Source of the DNA: Planctomycetota bacterium
GTDB taxonomy: Bacteria; Planctomycetota; OFTM77
Reading direction: 5' to 3'
Assembly (NCBI GenBank): GCA_029260795.1
Contig: JAJDCO010000078.1
Location: forward strand, 1-63,768
Length of the DNA: 63,768 bases
Part shown: piece after piece, positions 43,289-51,369 of the stretch
Numbering within the stretch: position 1 is the first letter of the stretch
Layout: every line of letters begins with the position of its first letter
The notes under the pieces: generated by a model
Told to the model about the DNA's origin: nothing
Database searches by the model: none
The model's input: only the letters and a program-made list of their open reading frames with translations
Translations under genes and position numbers: made by a program

Positions 43289-43306
43289 ATTCTGCCGCGG
43301 CAGAAT
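43289..43306. promoter_or_regulatory. 18-bp perfect palindrome upstream of the EboA-like gene
   Basis: ATTCTGCCGCGGCAGAAT is fully self-complementary, 144 nt upstream of the EboA-like start. It could be an operator for the eboA-eboB-ligD unit, or the core of another dispersed repeat. Confidence 0.35.
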
Positions 43307-43450
43307 CACGGATGGGAGACCTCACCGACCACGACTCCCGAGCCACACCGAGGGCCTCGCGAACGCCTTCTGCATCTCTCCCAACCGAGGCCGACTTGCT
43401 CCGGTTCAGCCTGCGTGAGAGAATCTGCGGAAACACGACAGGATGGAGAA

Positions 43451-44290
43451 ATGACGCATACGATTCCTTATCCCGACTGGCAGGCGACCCTCGACGAGAA
43501 GGCCCGCACCTTCTTGGAGACGGCGCGCGAACGCGTGGCGGAGAATGGCGCCGAGGTTCTTCCGGTGCTGTTCCCGCAGCTTCCTCGCCGCCTCGGACGA
43601 GAGATCCCCGGATCCGGTCTGGCCGTGGTTCAAGGCCGCGTCTGGGACTGGGGCGCCTGGCGCGCCTGCGACCTCGCCGCGCTGGAGCTGGTCGAGGAAG
43701 CCGAGATCCCCGGATCGATGCGCGTCGACCTCTTCCTGCACGGCGACATGGAAGAGCGTCTGATGGCCATGCGGACCCTCGTCCCGGCACCCGTGACCGA
43801 TGCAACGATCGAGCTGCTCGGCGAGGCGCAGAGGACGAACACGGTCCCGCACTTCGAGGCAGCCATTTGCGACTCGAATCTGCTGGTGCGTGCGCTCGAG
43901 CATTCGGCGTTCGGAATCGAGGACTTCAACCGCATGGTCCTCAAGCTGGCCTTCATCGATCTCCCCCTCTCGCGCGTGCTGCAAGCCACCGAGCACGCGA
44001 ATGAGGATCTGTCACGGATGCTCCAGGACTTGGCGACGGAGCGGGAAGCGGCTGGCCGTGCAGTCTGGGCCGACACCAACCGCATGATCGCGCGCGCTCC
44101 CACGGCCGGCACGTTGGCCCGCCTCATCGGAGGGCTCGAGCACGGCGATGATCGCCAGCGCCTCGCCGCCGCCGAAGGCATGGCTGCCCTTCCGAAACGG
44201 TCCGAGCTGGCCGAGCTCGCGCGCGAGCGATGGGAGCGCGAGCCTCGCCCCCAGATTCGAACGGCCCTCGAGAAGATCACGGCTCCCTGA
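43451..44290 (+). CDS. EboA-like protein
   Basis: 279 residues from the ATG at 43451, with GGAG about 7 nt upstream. I assign it by pattern and by context: an alpha-helical repeat protein (RTFLETARERVAENGAEVLP, RMVLKLAFIDLPLSRVLQAT, HANEDLSRMLQDLATEREAA) immediately before an EboB-type hydrolase, as in ebo clusters. The segments RVWDWGAWRACDLAAL and MRTLVPAPVTDAT fit EboA-like proteins. EboA has no known catalytic activity. The remaining ebo genes (UbiA-like EboC, EboD, EboE, EboF) are not nearby. The gap to the next gene is 40 nt. Confidence 0.65.
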   Translation: MTHTIPYPDWQATLDEKARTFLETARERVAENGAEVLPVLFPQLPRRLGREIPGSGLAVVQGRVWDWGAWRACDLAALELVEEAEIPGSMRVDLFLHGDMEERLMAMRTLVPAPVTDATIELLGEAQRTNTVPHFEAAICDSNLLVRALEHSAFGIEDFNRMVLKLAFIDLPLSRVLQATEHANEDLSRMLQDLATEREAAGRAVWADTNRMIARAPTAGTLARLIGGLEHGDDRQRLAAAEGMAALPKRSELAELARERWEREPRPQIRTALEKITAP

Positions 44291-44330
44291 CCACCCCCAC
44301 GCGCCCGCCGACGAGGAAACGAAAAGACAC

Positions 44331-45215
44331 ATGCGCATCTTCGAGCCCCACGCCCACATGTTCAGCCGCGTCACCGACGACTACGAGCGCATGGCGCTGG
44401 CCGGCATTCGAGCCATTCTCGAGCCGGCGTTCTGGCTCGGCCAGAACCGCACCAGCGTGGGCACCTTCATTGACTACTTCGACACGATCATCGGCTGGGA
44501 GCGCTTCCGGGCGCAGCAGTTCGGCATTCACCACTTCTGCACGATGGGGCTCAATCCCCGCGAGGCGAACGACGATCGAGTCAACGATGACGTCATGGCG
44601 ATCTTGCCTCGTTATCTCGAGAAGGACAGCGTGCTGGGTGTCGGTGAGATCGGGCTCGACGATCAGACCCCGAAGGAGGAGAAGTACTTCCTCGGTCAGA
44701 TCGAGCTCGCCAAGCAGCACGAGCTGCCGGTTCTGATCCACACGCCCCACCGCGACAAGAAGAAGGGGTTCGAGCGCATGATCGACCTGATCAAGGACAG
44801 CGGCTTCCCGATGGAGCGTGTCTTGCTCGATCACGGAAATGAAGAGACCATCAAGATCACCAAGGACCTTGGCCTCTACTCCGGCTTCTCGATCTATCCC
44901 CACACCAAGATGGATCCCCGCCGAATGGTGTCGATCCTCAAAGAGTACGGCATGGAGCGCATGATCATCAACAGCGCCGCCGACTGGGGCATCAGCGATC
45001 CGCTCTTGGTGCCCAAGACCTGCATCGCGCTCGAGCAGGCGGGGTTCCCCGACGAGGCGATCGAGCAGCTCGTCTGGGACAACCCGATCACGTTCTTCGA
45101 GCAGGAGGGCGGTCGGCTGGATCGCGCCGAGCTCGAGAAGCCGGCCAACATCGATCGCCGAGAGACCTGGGATGGCAACTCGGTGCTGCGCGGCCAGGAC
45201 CCCGAAAAGTACTGA
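44331..45215 (+). CDS. TatD-family metal hydrolase, EboB type
   Basis: 294 residues from the ATG at 44331. Metal ligands of the amidohydrolase barrel are visible: FEPHAHM, GVGEIGLDD, LIHTPHRDKK, LLDHGNEET, and the closing Asp in NSAADWG. The long insertion FWLGQNRTSVGTFIDYFDT and FGIHHFCTMGLNPREAND are typical of EboB rather than canonical TatD nucleases. Its substrate is unknown; in ebo clusters these proteins accompany export or processing of an isoprenoid-linked or aromatic precursor. It is followed by ligD after 12 nt, so all three genes are probably one transcript. Confidence 0.85.
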   Translation: MRIFEPHAHMFSRVTDDYERMALAGIRAILEPAFWLGQNRTSVGTFIDYFDTIIGWERFRAQQFGIHHFCTMGLNPREANDDRVNDDVMAILPRYLEKDSVLGVGEIGLDDQTPKEEKYFLGQIELAKQHELPVLIHTPHRDKKKGFERMIDLIKDSGFPMERVLLDHGNEETIKITKDLGLYSGFSIYPHTKMDPRRMVSILKEYGMERMIINSAADWGISDPLLVPKTCIALEQAGFPDEAIEQLVWDNPITFFEQEGGRLDRAELEKPANIDRRETWDGNSVLRGQDPEKY

Positions 45216-45227
45216 GGACGACGCAGC

Positions 45228-47798
45228 GTGGGTCTCGAGGAGTACCGAAAGAAGCGGGACTTCTCGAAGACTCCCGAGCCAGCCGGCAAGAAGGCCAGGC
45301 GGCGGGAGAAGGGTCTCTTCTTCTGCGTTCAGCTCCACCGCGCCACCCACCTTCACTATGATTTTCGCCTCGAGTTTGATGGCGTGCTGTGGAGCTGGGC
45401 TGTTCCCAAGGGCCCCGACCTCGACCCGCACGAGAAGCGTCTCGCGGTGCGCGTCGAGGATCATCCCCTCGAGTACGGCCTGTTCGAAGGTGTCATCCCC
45501 AAAGGCGAGTACGGCGCCGGGACCGTCATGCTGTGGGACCGCGGCACCTGGGTGCCCGAGACCGATCCCTTCGAGGAGTATGACGCGGGCGCCCTCAAGT
45601 TCGAGCTGCACGGAGACAAGCTTCGAGGTCGCTGGACACTCGTCCGGATCCAGAACCGCGAGGGCGGTGACCCGGACAAGCACTGGCTCCTGATCAAGGA
45701 GCGCGACGACGAGGTGAGAACCGGAGCCGCCGCTCGCCTCACCGAGCTGCGACCCGAGAGCGTCCTGACCGGCAAGCTCCTCGACGAGATCGCGGCCCGG
45801 CCTGAGCGACAATGGCCGCCTCCCGGTATCACGCTGCGGGCACCCGACCCCAAGAAGTTGCCCCGAGCCCAAGAGGCGGATCTTCCCCGCAAGATCGCTC
45901 CCCTGATTCCTCGACGGGACCCGGACGCCCCGGTCGGAGACGACTGGTGGCACGAGATCAAGTTCGACGGCTACCGCGGGCTCCTGCGAGTCTCGGATGG
46001 CCAGGCCACCTTCTGGACTCGCAACGGCCTCGACTGGAGCGCTCGAGTGCCCTCGCTCTGTCGCGCGACCTTGCGCTTGCCCGTGATGTCCGCTTGGCTC
46101 GACGGCGAGCTGGTCGCCCTCGACGAGCGCGGGATCTCCAGCTTCCAACGGTTGCAGAACTCTCTGAGCGGAGGGCGAGACGCGCTGCTCTCGTTCTATG
46201 TCTTCGATCTGCTGTATCTGAACGGTTGGGATCTTCGATCGTCACCTCTCGCCGAGCGCAAGGCGGCGCTCGAGAAACTGCTCGAAGGGCAGCCCCCCGA
46301 AGGGCCACTGCTCTACAGCGATCATCACGAGGGAGGTGGCCCGGAGTTCTACCAGCAGGCGAAGCGCTTCGGGCTCGAAGGGATCGTCTCCAAGCGAAGG
46401 GACTCGCGCTACGTTTCGGGTCGCTCGGACCTCTGGCGCAAGATCAAATGCACCGAGCGCGACGAGTTCCTCGTGGTCGGGTTCACTCGACCTCGTGGAT
46501 CTCGGATCGGGCTCGGAGCGTTGGCCTTGGCGCAGGCTCGAGAATCGGGTGCCCTCGAGTACGTCGGCAATGTGGGAACCGGCTTCAGCGAGGCCTCGGC
46601 AGTCGAGATTCTCTCGCGGCTTCAACCCCTCGTAACGGAGGCGCCCCCGATCGATCCCGCCTCCACCCAGCGCGATCTCGATCGCATCACGTGGGTGATC
46701 CCCGAGCTGGTGGCCGAGGTCGAGTACACGAGCTGGACAGAGGCCGGACATCTCCGCCATCCGTCCTTTCAAGGCCTGCGCGACGATGTGGATCCCAGGA
46801 AGCTGCGTCAGGATGAGCTGCCACGCTCCGACACGTCATCCACCATCGTGGACCCCGAGCGCACTTCCAAACAGACAGCGGAGTCTCTCGCGATGCTGGA
46901 CGACGTTCGTGACTTCGAGCTGACCAAGCCGGGCAAGGTGCTCTACCCCGAGTGCGGGGTCACCAAGCTCGACCTCGTGACTTACTACGCCACGATCGCG
47001 CCCTGGATCCTCCCTCACATCACTCGGCGGCCGCTGAGCTTGCTCCGCTGCCCCGACGGACACACTCGAGAATGCTTCTTCCAAAAGCACGCCTCGGCGG
47101 GCATGCCCAAGGGCATCGAGGTGATTCCGGACAGGCGCGAGGGCAAGACCGCGGAGACGCTCTTCATTCGCGATCTTCGAGGACTCCTCGGCCTCGTCCA
47201 GATGGGTGTGCTCGAGATCCACGTCTGGGGCTCGTCGCTGGACCGCATCGACCGCCCCGATCGACTGGTGCTCGACCTCGATCCCGGCCCCGGTGTGTCC
47301 TGGCAGAGCCTGGTCGCCGGCACGCTGATCGTTCACGAGCTGCTCGCCGAGCTCGGCCTCGAGTGCTTCGTGAAGACGACGGGCGGCAAGGGCTACCACG
47401 TGGTCGTCCCCGTCGAGCGTCGCCAGCCATGGGATCGCGCCAAGCGCTTCTGTCAGGCGATCGCCGAGACGCTGGCGGGACGACACCCCCAGCTCTTCGT
47501 GGCGACGTCGTCACTGCAGGCCCGCACCGGCCGGATCTACCTCGACTACCTGCGCAACACTCAAGGGGCCACCGCGATCGCGCCCTTCTCCACACGAGCT
47601 CGCCCCGGAGCCCCGGTCGCCGCTCCGATCCACTGGACCGAGCTCGAAGGCGGCGTCCGCCCCGACCAGTTCGACGTCAAGAACATGCCGCGCCGCCTGG
47701 CCGCCTTGAAGAGCGACCCTTGGGAAAAGCTCGAGTCGGTCCGCCAGCGCATCACGAAAGCCATGGAACACGCGGTCGGAATCTCGTCGAGCAGCTGA
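45228..47798 (+). CDS. ligD: Multifunctional ATP-dependent DNA ligase LigD
   Basis: 856 residues from a GTG start with GAGGA upstream. Domain order is phosphoesterase (residues about 20-170: LHRATHLHYDFRLE, RVEDHPLEYGLFEG), ligase (about 200-520: nucleophile motif EIKFDGYRG near residue 243, FVRP-like C-terminal OB domain), and archaeo-eukaryotic-primase-type polymerase (about 550-850: HASAGMPKG, LDLDPGPGVSW with catalytic Asp, TTGGKGYHVVVPV). This PE-Lig-Pol order matches Pseudomonas-type LigD. It repairs double-strand breaks with Ku, which is encoded 1.4 kb away on the opposite strand. Confidence 0.96.
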   Translation: MGLEEYRKKRDFSKTPEPAGKKARRREKGLFFCVQLHRATHLHYDFRLEFDGVLWSWAVPKGPDLDPHEKRLAVRVEDHPLEYGLFEGVIPKGEYGAGTVMLWDRGTWVPETDPFEEYDAGALKFELHGDKLRGRWTLVRIQNREGGDPDKHWLLIKERDDEVRTGAAARLTELRPESVLTGKLLDEIAARPERQWPPPGITLRAPDPKKLPRAQEADLPRKIAPLIPRRDPDAPVGDDWWHEIKFDGYRGLLRVSDGQATFWTRNGLDWSARVPSLCRATLRLPVMSAWLDGELVALDERGISSFQRLQNSLSGGRDALLSFYVFDLLYLNGWDLRSSPLAERKAALEKLLEGQPPEGPLLYSDHHEGGGPEFYQQAKRFGLEGIVSKRRDSRYVSGRSDLWRKIKCTERDEFLVVGFTRPRGSRIGLGALALAQARESGALEYVGNVGTGFSEASAVEILSRLQPLVTEAPPIDPASTQRDLDRITWVIPELVAEVEYTSWTEAGHLRHPSFQGLRDDVDPRKLRQDELPRSDTSSTIVDPERTSKQTAESLAMLDDVRDFELTKPGKVLYPECGVTKLDLVTYYATIAPWILPHITRRPLSLLRCPDGHTRECFFQKHASAGMPKGIEVIPDRREGKTAETLFIRDLRGLLGLVQMGVLEIHVWGSSLDRIDRPDRLVLDLDPGPGVSWQSLVAGTLIVHELLAELGLECFVKTTGGKGYHVVVPVERRQPWDRAKRFCQAIAETLAGRHPQLFVATSSLQARTGRIYLDYLRNTQGATAIAPFSTRARPGAPVAAPIHWTELEGGVRPDQFDVKNMPRRLAALKSDPWEKLESVRQRITKAMEHAVGISSSS

Positions 47799-47963
47799 AC
47801 CGAAGCCAACCAGCGCAAGAGGCCGAGTGCGTCCCCAGGAGGCGCGGAGTGCGTCCGCGCAGCGAGCCCCATCGACAGCGGGGCCGACCAGACGCGTTCA
47901 CGCGAGCGGAGCTGACGCTCGAACGCCCGAACGCTCGACGCCAGACATCAACACGACTTGAAA

Positions 47964-48012
47964 CGTTCGACGTTCGACGTTCGACGTTCGACGTTGAACG
48001 TTGAACGTTCAA
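47964..48012. repeat. Seven-unit heptamer array (CGTTCGA/CGTTGAA/CGTTCAA)
   Basis: Exactly seven 7-bp units: four CGTTCGA, two CGTTGAA and one CGTTCAA. The last unit contains the stop codon of the BRCT-MerR-TPR gene, so the array has invaded or formed at the very 3' end of that gene. It is related to the array at 24040-24074. The 210-nt convergent gap 47799-48008 contains nothing else supportable. Confidence 0.8.
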
Positions 48013-49160
48013 ACGAGCTTCTCGCGCACCTCGCGAGCCCAGCTGCTGGTCGGATCGAACCGAAGATACTGCTGCCAGTGCCGACGCGCATCGGCGAGGC
48101 GGCCCAGCTGCTCGTAGGACTCGGCGAGGTTGTAGTGGGCGTCGGTATAGGCGGGCTCGACGGCCAGGGCGCGCTGGAATGCCGTGAGTGCCTCGCTCCA
48201 TCGGTCTTGATCTCCGTACGCGATGCCGAGGTTGTTCCAAGCTTCGACGTAGTCCGGATCCTTGTCGATGGCTCGCAGGTACTGCTGCACGGCACCCATC
48301 AGATCGCTCTCGGCGTAGAGCACGTTGCCGAGATTGAACTCGGCCTCGACCTGGTCGGGATCGATCTCGAGGACTCGTCGATACGCGTCGCGCGCCTCGG
48401 TGAGACGGCCCGCATCTTCGTGATCGAGAGCTCGTTCGAACCAGGCCTCGGGATCATCGACCGACTCAGCCGCGATCGGCGTGCTGGCCGCCGTTCGATT
48501 CGAGGCCTCGAACTCGAGCTGAAGCTGCCCGCTCGGCTCGGCCAGGTGCCCTCCGGCCAGCCGCACCAGCAACCGACCGTCTTGCTCGAGGAGCGCGAGC
48601 TGGGCGAGCGAGCTCGCCGCGCCGTCATGCCAGCGCCGAAGCTGCTCGAGACTCTTGCGAACGCGCTCCGCCGGTACGCCACTCGAGACGAGCTCCGCCA
48701 GCGCCTTGGCACTCGCTACTTGTCGAAAGTCGAACAGGGCGAGGCGATGCTGCTCGCGGACCGGCTCGATGAGGCCTTGTCGCACCCAGCGCCGCAGCCG
48801 GTCGCGCGGCACTCCCAGGATGCGCGCGAGCTGGGCGACCGTATAGAGCCGGAGTCCGGAGGCTTCGACCGCGCCGGACTCCTCGAGAAACTCGCGCTCG
48901 GTCAGGATGCGAATGTCCGAGCCCTGCTCTTGGAGCTCGATCGCTCGAGAGAGCTTGCGCGTCAGATGCCCATCATCACGCAGTGGCCAGCCTTCGTCCC
49001 CCACCACCAGCCAATCCGTCTGCGGAGTCGGCAGCTCGTTCCAGGTTCCCTGACACCGCTCGATCCACTCGCGGGCTTCCAGGCGTGACATGGCCGCGAG
49101 TCGGCCCGTGACGCTGACTCGACGGCCGGCCAGTGTCGGCTCGGACGTGGGTGATGTCAT
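48009..49160 (-). CDS. BRCT-MerR-TPR protein between ligD and ku
   Basis: 383 residues. Residues about 8-90 form a BRCT domain (LAGRRVSVTGRLAAMSRLEA, TDWLVVGDEGWPL, IRILTEREFLEESG), the type found in NAD-dependent ligase and DNA-damage proteins. Residues about 98-165 are a MerR-type winged helix (YTVAQLARILGVPRDRLRRW, LFDFRQVASAKALAELVSSG). From residue 240 there are four TPR repeats (AWFERALDHEDAGRLTEARD, AEFNLGNVLYAESDLMGAVQ, AWNNLGIAYGDQDRWSEALT). It lies 38 nt downstream of ku on the same strand and converges with ligD, so it is probably co-transcribed with ku. A role in end joining or its regulation is inference from the domains and position. Confidence 0.85.
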   Translation of the reverse strand: MTSPTSEPTLAGRRVSVTGRLAAMSRLEAREWIERCQGTWNELPTPQTDWLVVGDEGWPLRDDGHLTRKLSRAIELQEQGSDIRILTEREFLEESGAVEASGLRLYTVAQLARILGVPRDRLRRWVRQGLIEPVREQHRLALFDFRQVASAKALAELVSSGVPAERVRKSLEQLRRWHDGAASSLAQLALLEQDGRLLVRLAGGHLAEPSGQLQLEFEASNRTAASTPIAAESVDDPEAWFERALDHEDAGRLTEARDAYRRVLEIDPDQVEAEFNLGNVLYAESDLMGAVQQYLRAIDKDPDYVEAWNNLGIAYGDQDRWSEALTAFQRALAVEPAYTDAHYNLAESYEQLGRLADARRHWQQYLRFDPTSSWAREVREKLV

Positions 49161-49198
49161 TCAGATCCCCTCGCGCCGGCACTCGCCAGCGCCGGCTC

Positions 49199-50083
49199 TC
49201 AACCGCTCTTCTTCTTCTTCGCGACCTTCTTGCGACCCCGAGCGCTCGGCGCAAGCTTCTTCTTGGAAGCCTTCTTGGCACCGCCTGCCGCGCTCGGCGC
49301 CGGAACGCCCGCCTCGGCCACGCTGCGCTTGAGGGCCTCCATCAGGTTGATGACCTTCGGCTCGTCGGGCTCGGGCGCCGACACGATCTCCTCGCCCGCC
49401 ACCTTCGCCTCGATCAGCGTCGTGAGCTGCTCGGTGTAGTGATCCTGATACTGAGCCAGGTCGAGGTCCTCGACACGCGTCGCTTGAATCAGAGTCTGGG
49501 CGAGCTGGATCTCACCTTCGGACAGCTCGGGACGAGTGATCTCGTCCTCGAAGCTCTCCGGCTTCTTCAGCGAGGCATCGTACGACAGGACATCCATCGT
49601 CAGAAGACCGTCGGTCGGCCGCACCACCGCGATCTGCTCTCGCCCAGAAAGCACCAGCTTCGAGAAGGCGACGACGCCTTCATCGAGCATGCTCCGATGC
49701 AGCAGCGCATAGGGCCGTTGACCGATCGCACCATCGGGCACCAGGAAGTAAGACTTTCCCGACAGATAGATCGAGTCGATCGCGTCGGGGCTCACGAAGC
49801 CGTCGATCGATATCGCCTTGTCGCTCTCGGTTCGCAGCTTGGCGAGCTCGTCGGTATCGATGACGACGAACTGGCCCTTCGAGTACTCGTAGCCCGAGAC
49901 GATGTCGCTCATCGACAGCTCGCCATGGATCGGGCACGTCTTCTGATACTTGACCGGGCTATGGCACTCGGCATGGAGCTGCCGAAGCCGGATCTCACGG
50001 CTCGTCACGTTCGTCGTGTACGCCTTGACGGGCACGGACACGAGGCTGAGTCGCAGGAAGCCTTTCCAGCTCGGACGGGGCAT
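49199..50083 (-). CDS. ku: Bacterial Ku, non-homologous end-joining protein
   Basis: 294 residues. The Ku core beta-barrel signature runs from MPRPSWKGFLRLSLVSVPVK through HAECHSPVKYQKTCPIHGEL, SGYEYSKGQFVVID and YFLVPDGAIGQRPYALLH. The C-terminus is a long lysine/alanine-rich tail (KKASKKKLAPSARGRKKVAK), like the extended basic tails that help some bacterial Ku proteins thread along DNA. It forms a homodimer on DNA ends and recruits LigD. The promoter lies in the 211-nt region divergent from the OsmC gene. Confidence 0.96.
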   Translation of the reverse strand: MPRPSWKGFLRLSLVSVPVKAYTTNVTSREIRLRQLHAECHSPVKYQKTCPIHGELSMSDIVSGYEYSKGQFVVIDTDELAKLRTESDKAISIDGFVSPDAIDSIYLSGKSYFLVPDGAIGQRPYALLHRSMLDEGVVAFSKLVLSGREQIAVVRPTDGLLTMDVLSYDASLKKPESFEDEITRPELSEGEIQLAQTLIQATRVEDLDLAQYQDHYTEQLTTLIEAKVAGEEIVSAPEPDEPKVINLMEALKRSVAEAGVPAPSAAGGAKKASKKKLAPSARGRKKVAKKKKSG

Positions 50084-50134
50084 CAGGCACCGCCTTTCAC
50101 GTCGTCAACAAATCTCGATCGGGGCGAGGTCGGA

Positions 50135-50165
50135 CATTGCAACCGATGCCGCCCTGGCATTGCAA
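50135..50165. promoter_or_regulatory. Direct CATTGCAA repeats in the ku/osmC divergent region
   Basis: Two CATTGCAA octamers (50135-50142 and 50158-50165) lie 23 bp apart centre to centre, about two helical turns, between the divergent ku and OsmC genes. They could be a regulator site. Low certainty. Confidence 0.3.
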
Positions 50166-50294
50166 TCGTCCATCCGGCCGCCGTCCCTGAAAAACCTTCG
50201 AGATCTCCCGGGCCTCCCCCTTCCAACGGAACCTTCAAACCCTTAGAAAGTAAGCCCTTACCCGGCACAGCTCAGCTCAGGAGGACTGCATCCC

Positions 50295-50702
50295 ATGGTC
50301 GAGATCGACGTCGTCTACACCGGACAGCTCCACACCGACGCGACCCATGGCCCTACCGGCGCCACCCTGTCGACCGACGCCCCGAAGGACAACGAGGGAT
50401 TCGGTGAGGCCTTCTCGCCGACCGACCTCCTCGCCACGTCGTTCGGCACCTGCATGTTGACCGTGATGGGCATCGTGGCCCGTCGAAAAGAGTGGCCCCT
50501 CGAGGGGGCTTCCGTACACATCGAGAAGCACATGGTCGCCGATCCGGTGCGGCGCATCGGCAAGCTGGTCGCCGTCTTCCAGATGCCGGCCGCCCTCGAG
50601 GAGCGCGCTCGCCAGGCACTCGAGCGGGCCGCCCTGACCTGCCCCGTACACAAGAGCCTGCATCCGGACATCGAGCAGGATATCCGCTTCGAGTACGCGT
50701 GA
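50295..50702 (+). CDS. OsmC/Ohr-family peroxiredoxin-like protein
   Basis: 135 residues from ATG 50295 with AGGAGG upstream. The reactive cysteine pair is present: SFGTCMLTVMGIVARRK near residue 55 and LTCPVHKSL near residue 117. The order and spacing match the OsmC family, which reduces organic hydroperoxides with thiol cofactors in the cytosol. The SPTDLLATSFGTC phrase is typical. It is a single-gene unit, divergent from ku and convergent with the acetyltransferase gene 27 nt away. Confidence 0.92.
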   Translation: MVEIDVVYTGQLHTDATHGPTGATLSTDAPKDNEGFGEAFSPTDLLATSFGTCMLTVMGIVARRKEWPLEGASVHIEKHMVADPVRRIGKLVAVFQMPAALEERARQALERAALTCPVHKSLHPDIEQDIRFEYA

Positions 50703-50729
50703 GGCGATCGACCCGCTGGAGAGCCCAGC

Positions 50730-51305
50730 TCAGCCTGGGTCGAGCGCCCATTCGATGAAGGAGTCGATGTCTCCAGCGAAGCGATCGACGTGGCTTCGAA
50801 TGAGCTCAACGGACCAGTCCCACCATTCGATCTTCAAGAGCGCCTCGATCTGGTGATCGGAGAATCGATACTTGATCACCTGAGCAGGATTGCCCGCGAC
50901 GATGGCGAAGGGGGGGACGTCCCGAGCGACCACGGTGCGAGCGGCGATGACCGCACCATGTCCGACCAAGGCCCCGGACAGGATCAAGGCGTCGCTGCCG
51001 ATCCAGACGTCGTTCTGGACCACGGCCGGCCCCTTCGATTCGTAGAATCGACTCTCGGCCAGGGGAACGCCGAGGAGCTTGATGTCGAGGGGAAACGAGG
51101 TCGCGGTCCGCGTCGTGTGCGCGCCACCCCCGAGGAGAGTCACCCCCGACGCGATCGAGCAGAACTTTCCGACCGAGCAATACTCGTCTGGCAGCCAGCA
51201 CAGCCCGCGGGGGCGGCGATAGCTGTACTCGCCCATCCGGACGTTGTCATACAGCTGATCGCGCGGCGGCGACCGACGCCGACTTCGCCTGGGCCACCAC
51301 CGCAT
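50730..51305 (-). CDS. CatB/Vat-like hexapeptide-repeat O-acetyltransferase
   Basis: 191 residues. Left-handed beta-helix hexapeptides run from YCSVGKFCSIASGVTLLGG through VVQNDVWIGSDALILSGALV to GAVIAARTVVARDVPPFAIV and AGNPAQVIKYRF. The catalytic histidine is in GGGAHTTRTATSFPL, with the loop characteristic of xenobiotic acetyltransferases. Similar proteins acetylate streptogramins, chloramphenicol or sugars of polysaccharides; the true substrate here is unknown. It lies 65 nt downstream of the FG-GAP protein gene on the same strand. Confidence 0.88.
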   Translation of the reverse strand: MRWWPRRSRRRSPPRDQLYDNVRMGEYSYRRPRGLCWLPDEYCSVGKFCSIASGVTLLGGGAHTTRTATSFPLDIKLLGVPLAESRFYESKGPAVVQNDVWIGSDALILSGALVGHGAVIAARTVVARDVPPFAIVAGNPAQVIKYRFSDHQIEALLKIEWWDWSVELIRSHVDRFAGDIDSFIEWALDPG

Positions 51306-51369
51306 CCGAGATTCTCCATGGGTACGAGTCTCAATCCGAGTCGCCCGGTTCCCCGGGGCTTCGATTCTC

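Noticed and set aside
44277..46148. 623-residue antisense ORF across eboB and ligD
   Set aside because: Overlaps two well-supported genes and has no domain or ribosome site.
47964..48012. CRISPR-like array
   Set aside because: Units are 7 bp with no spacers; it is a simple tandem repeat.
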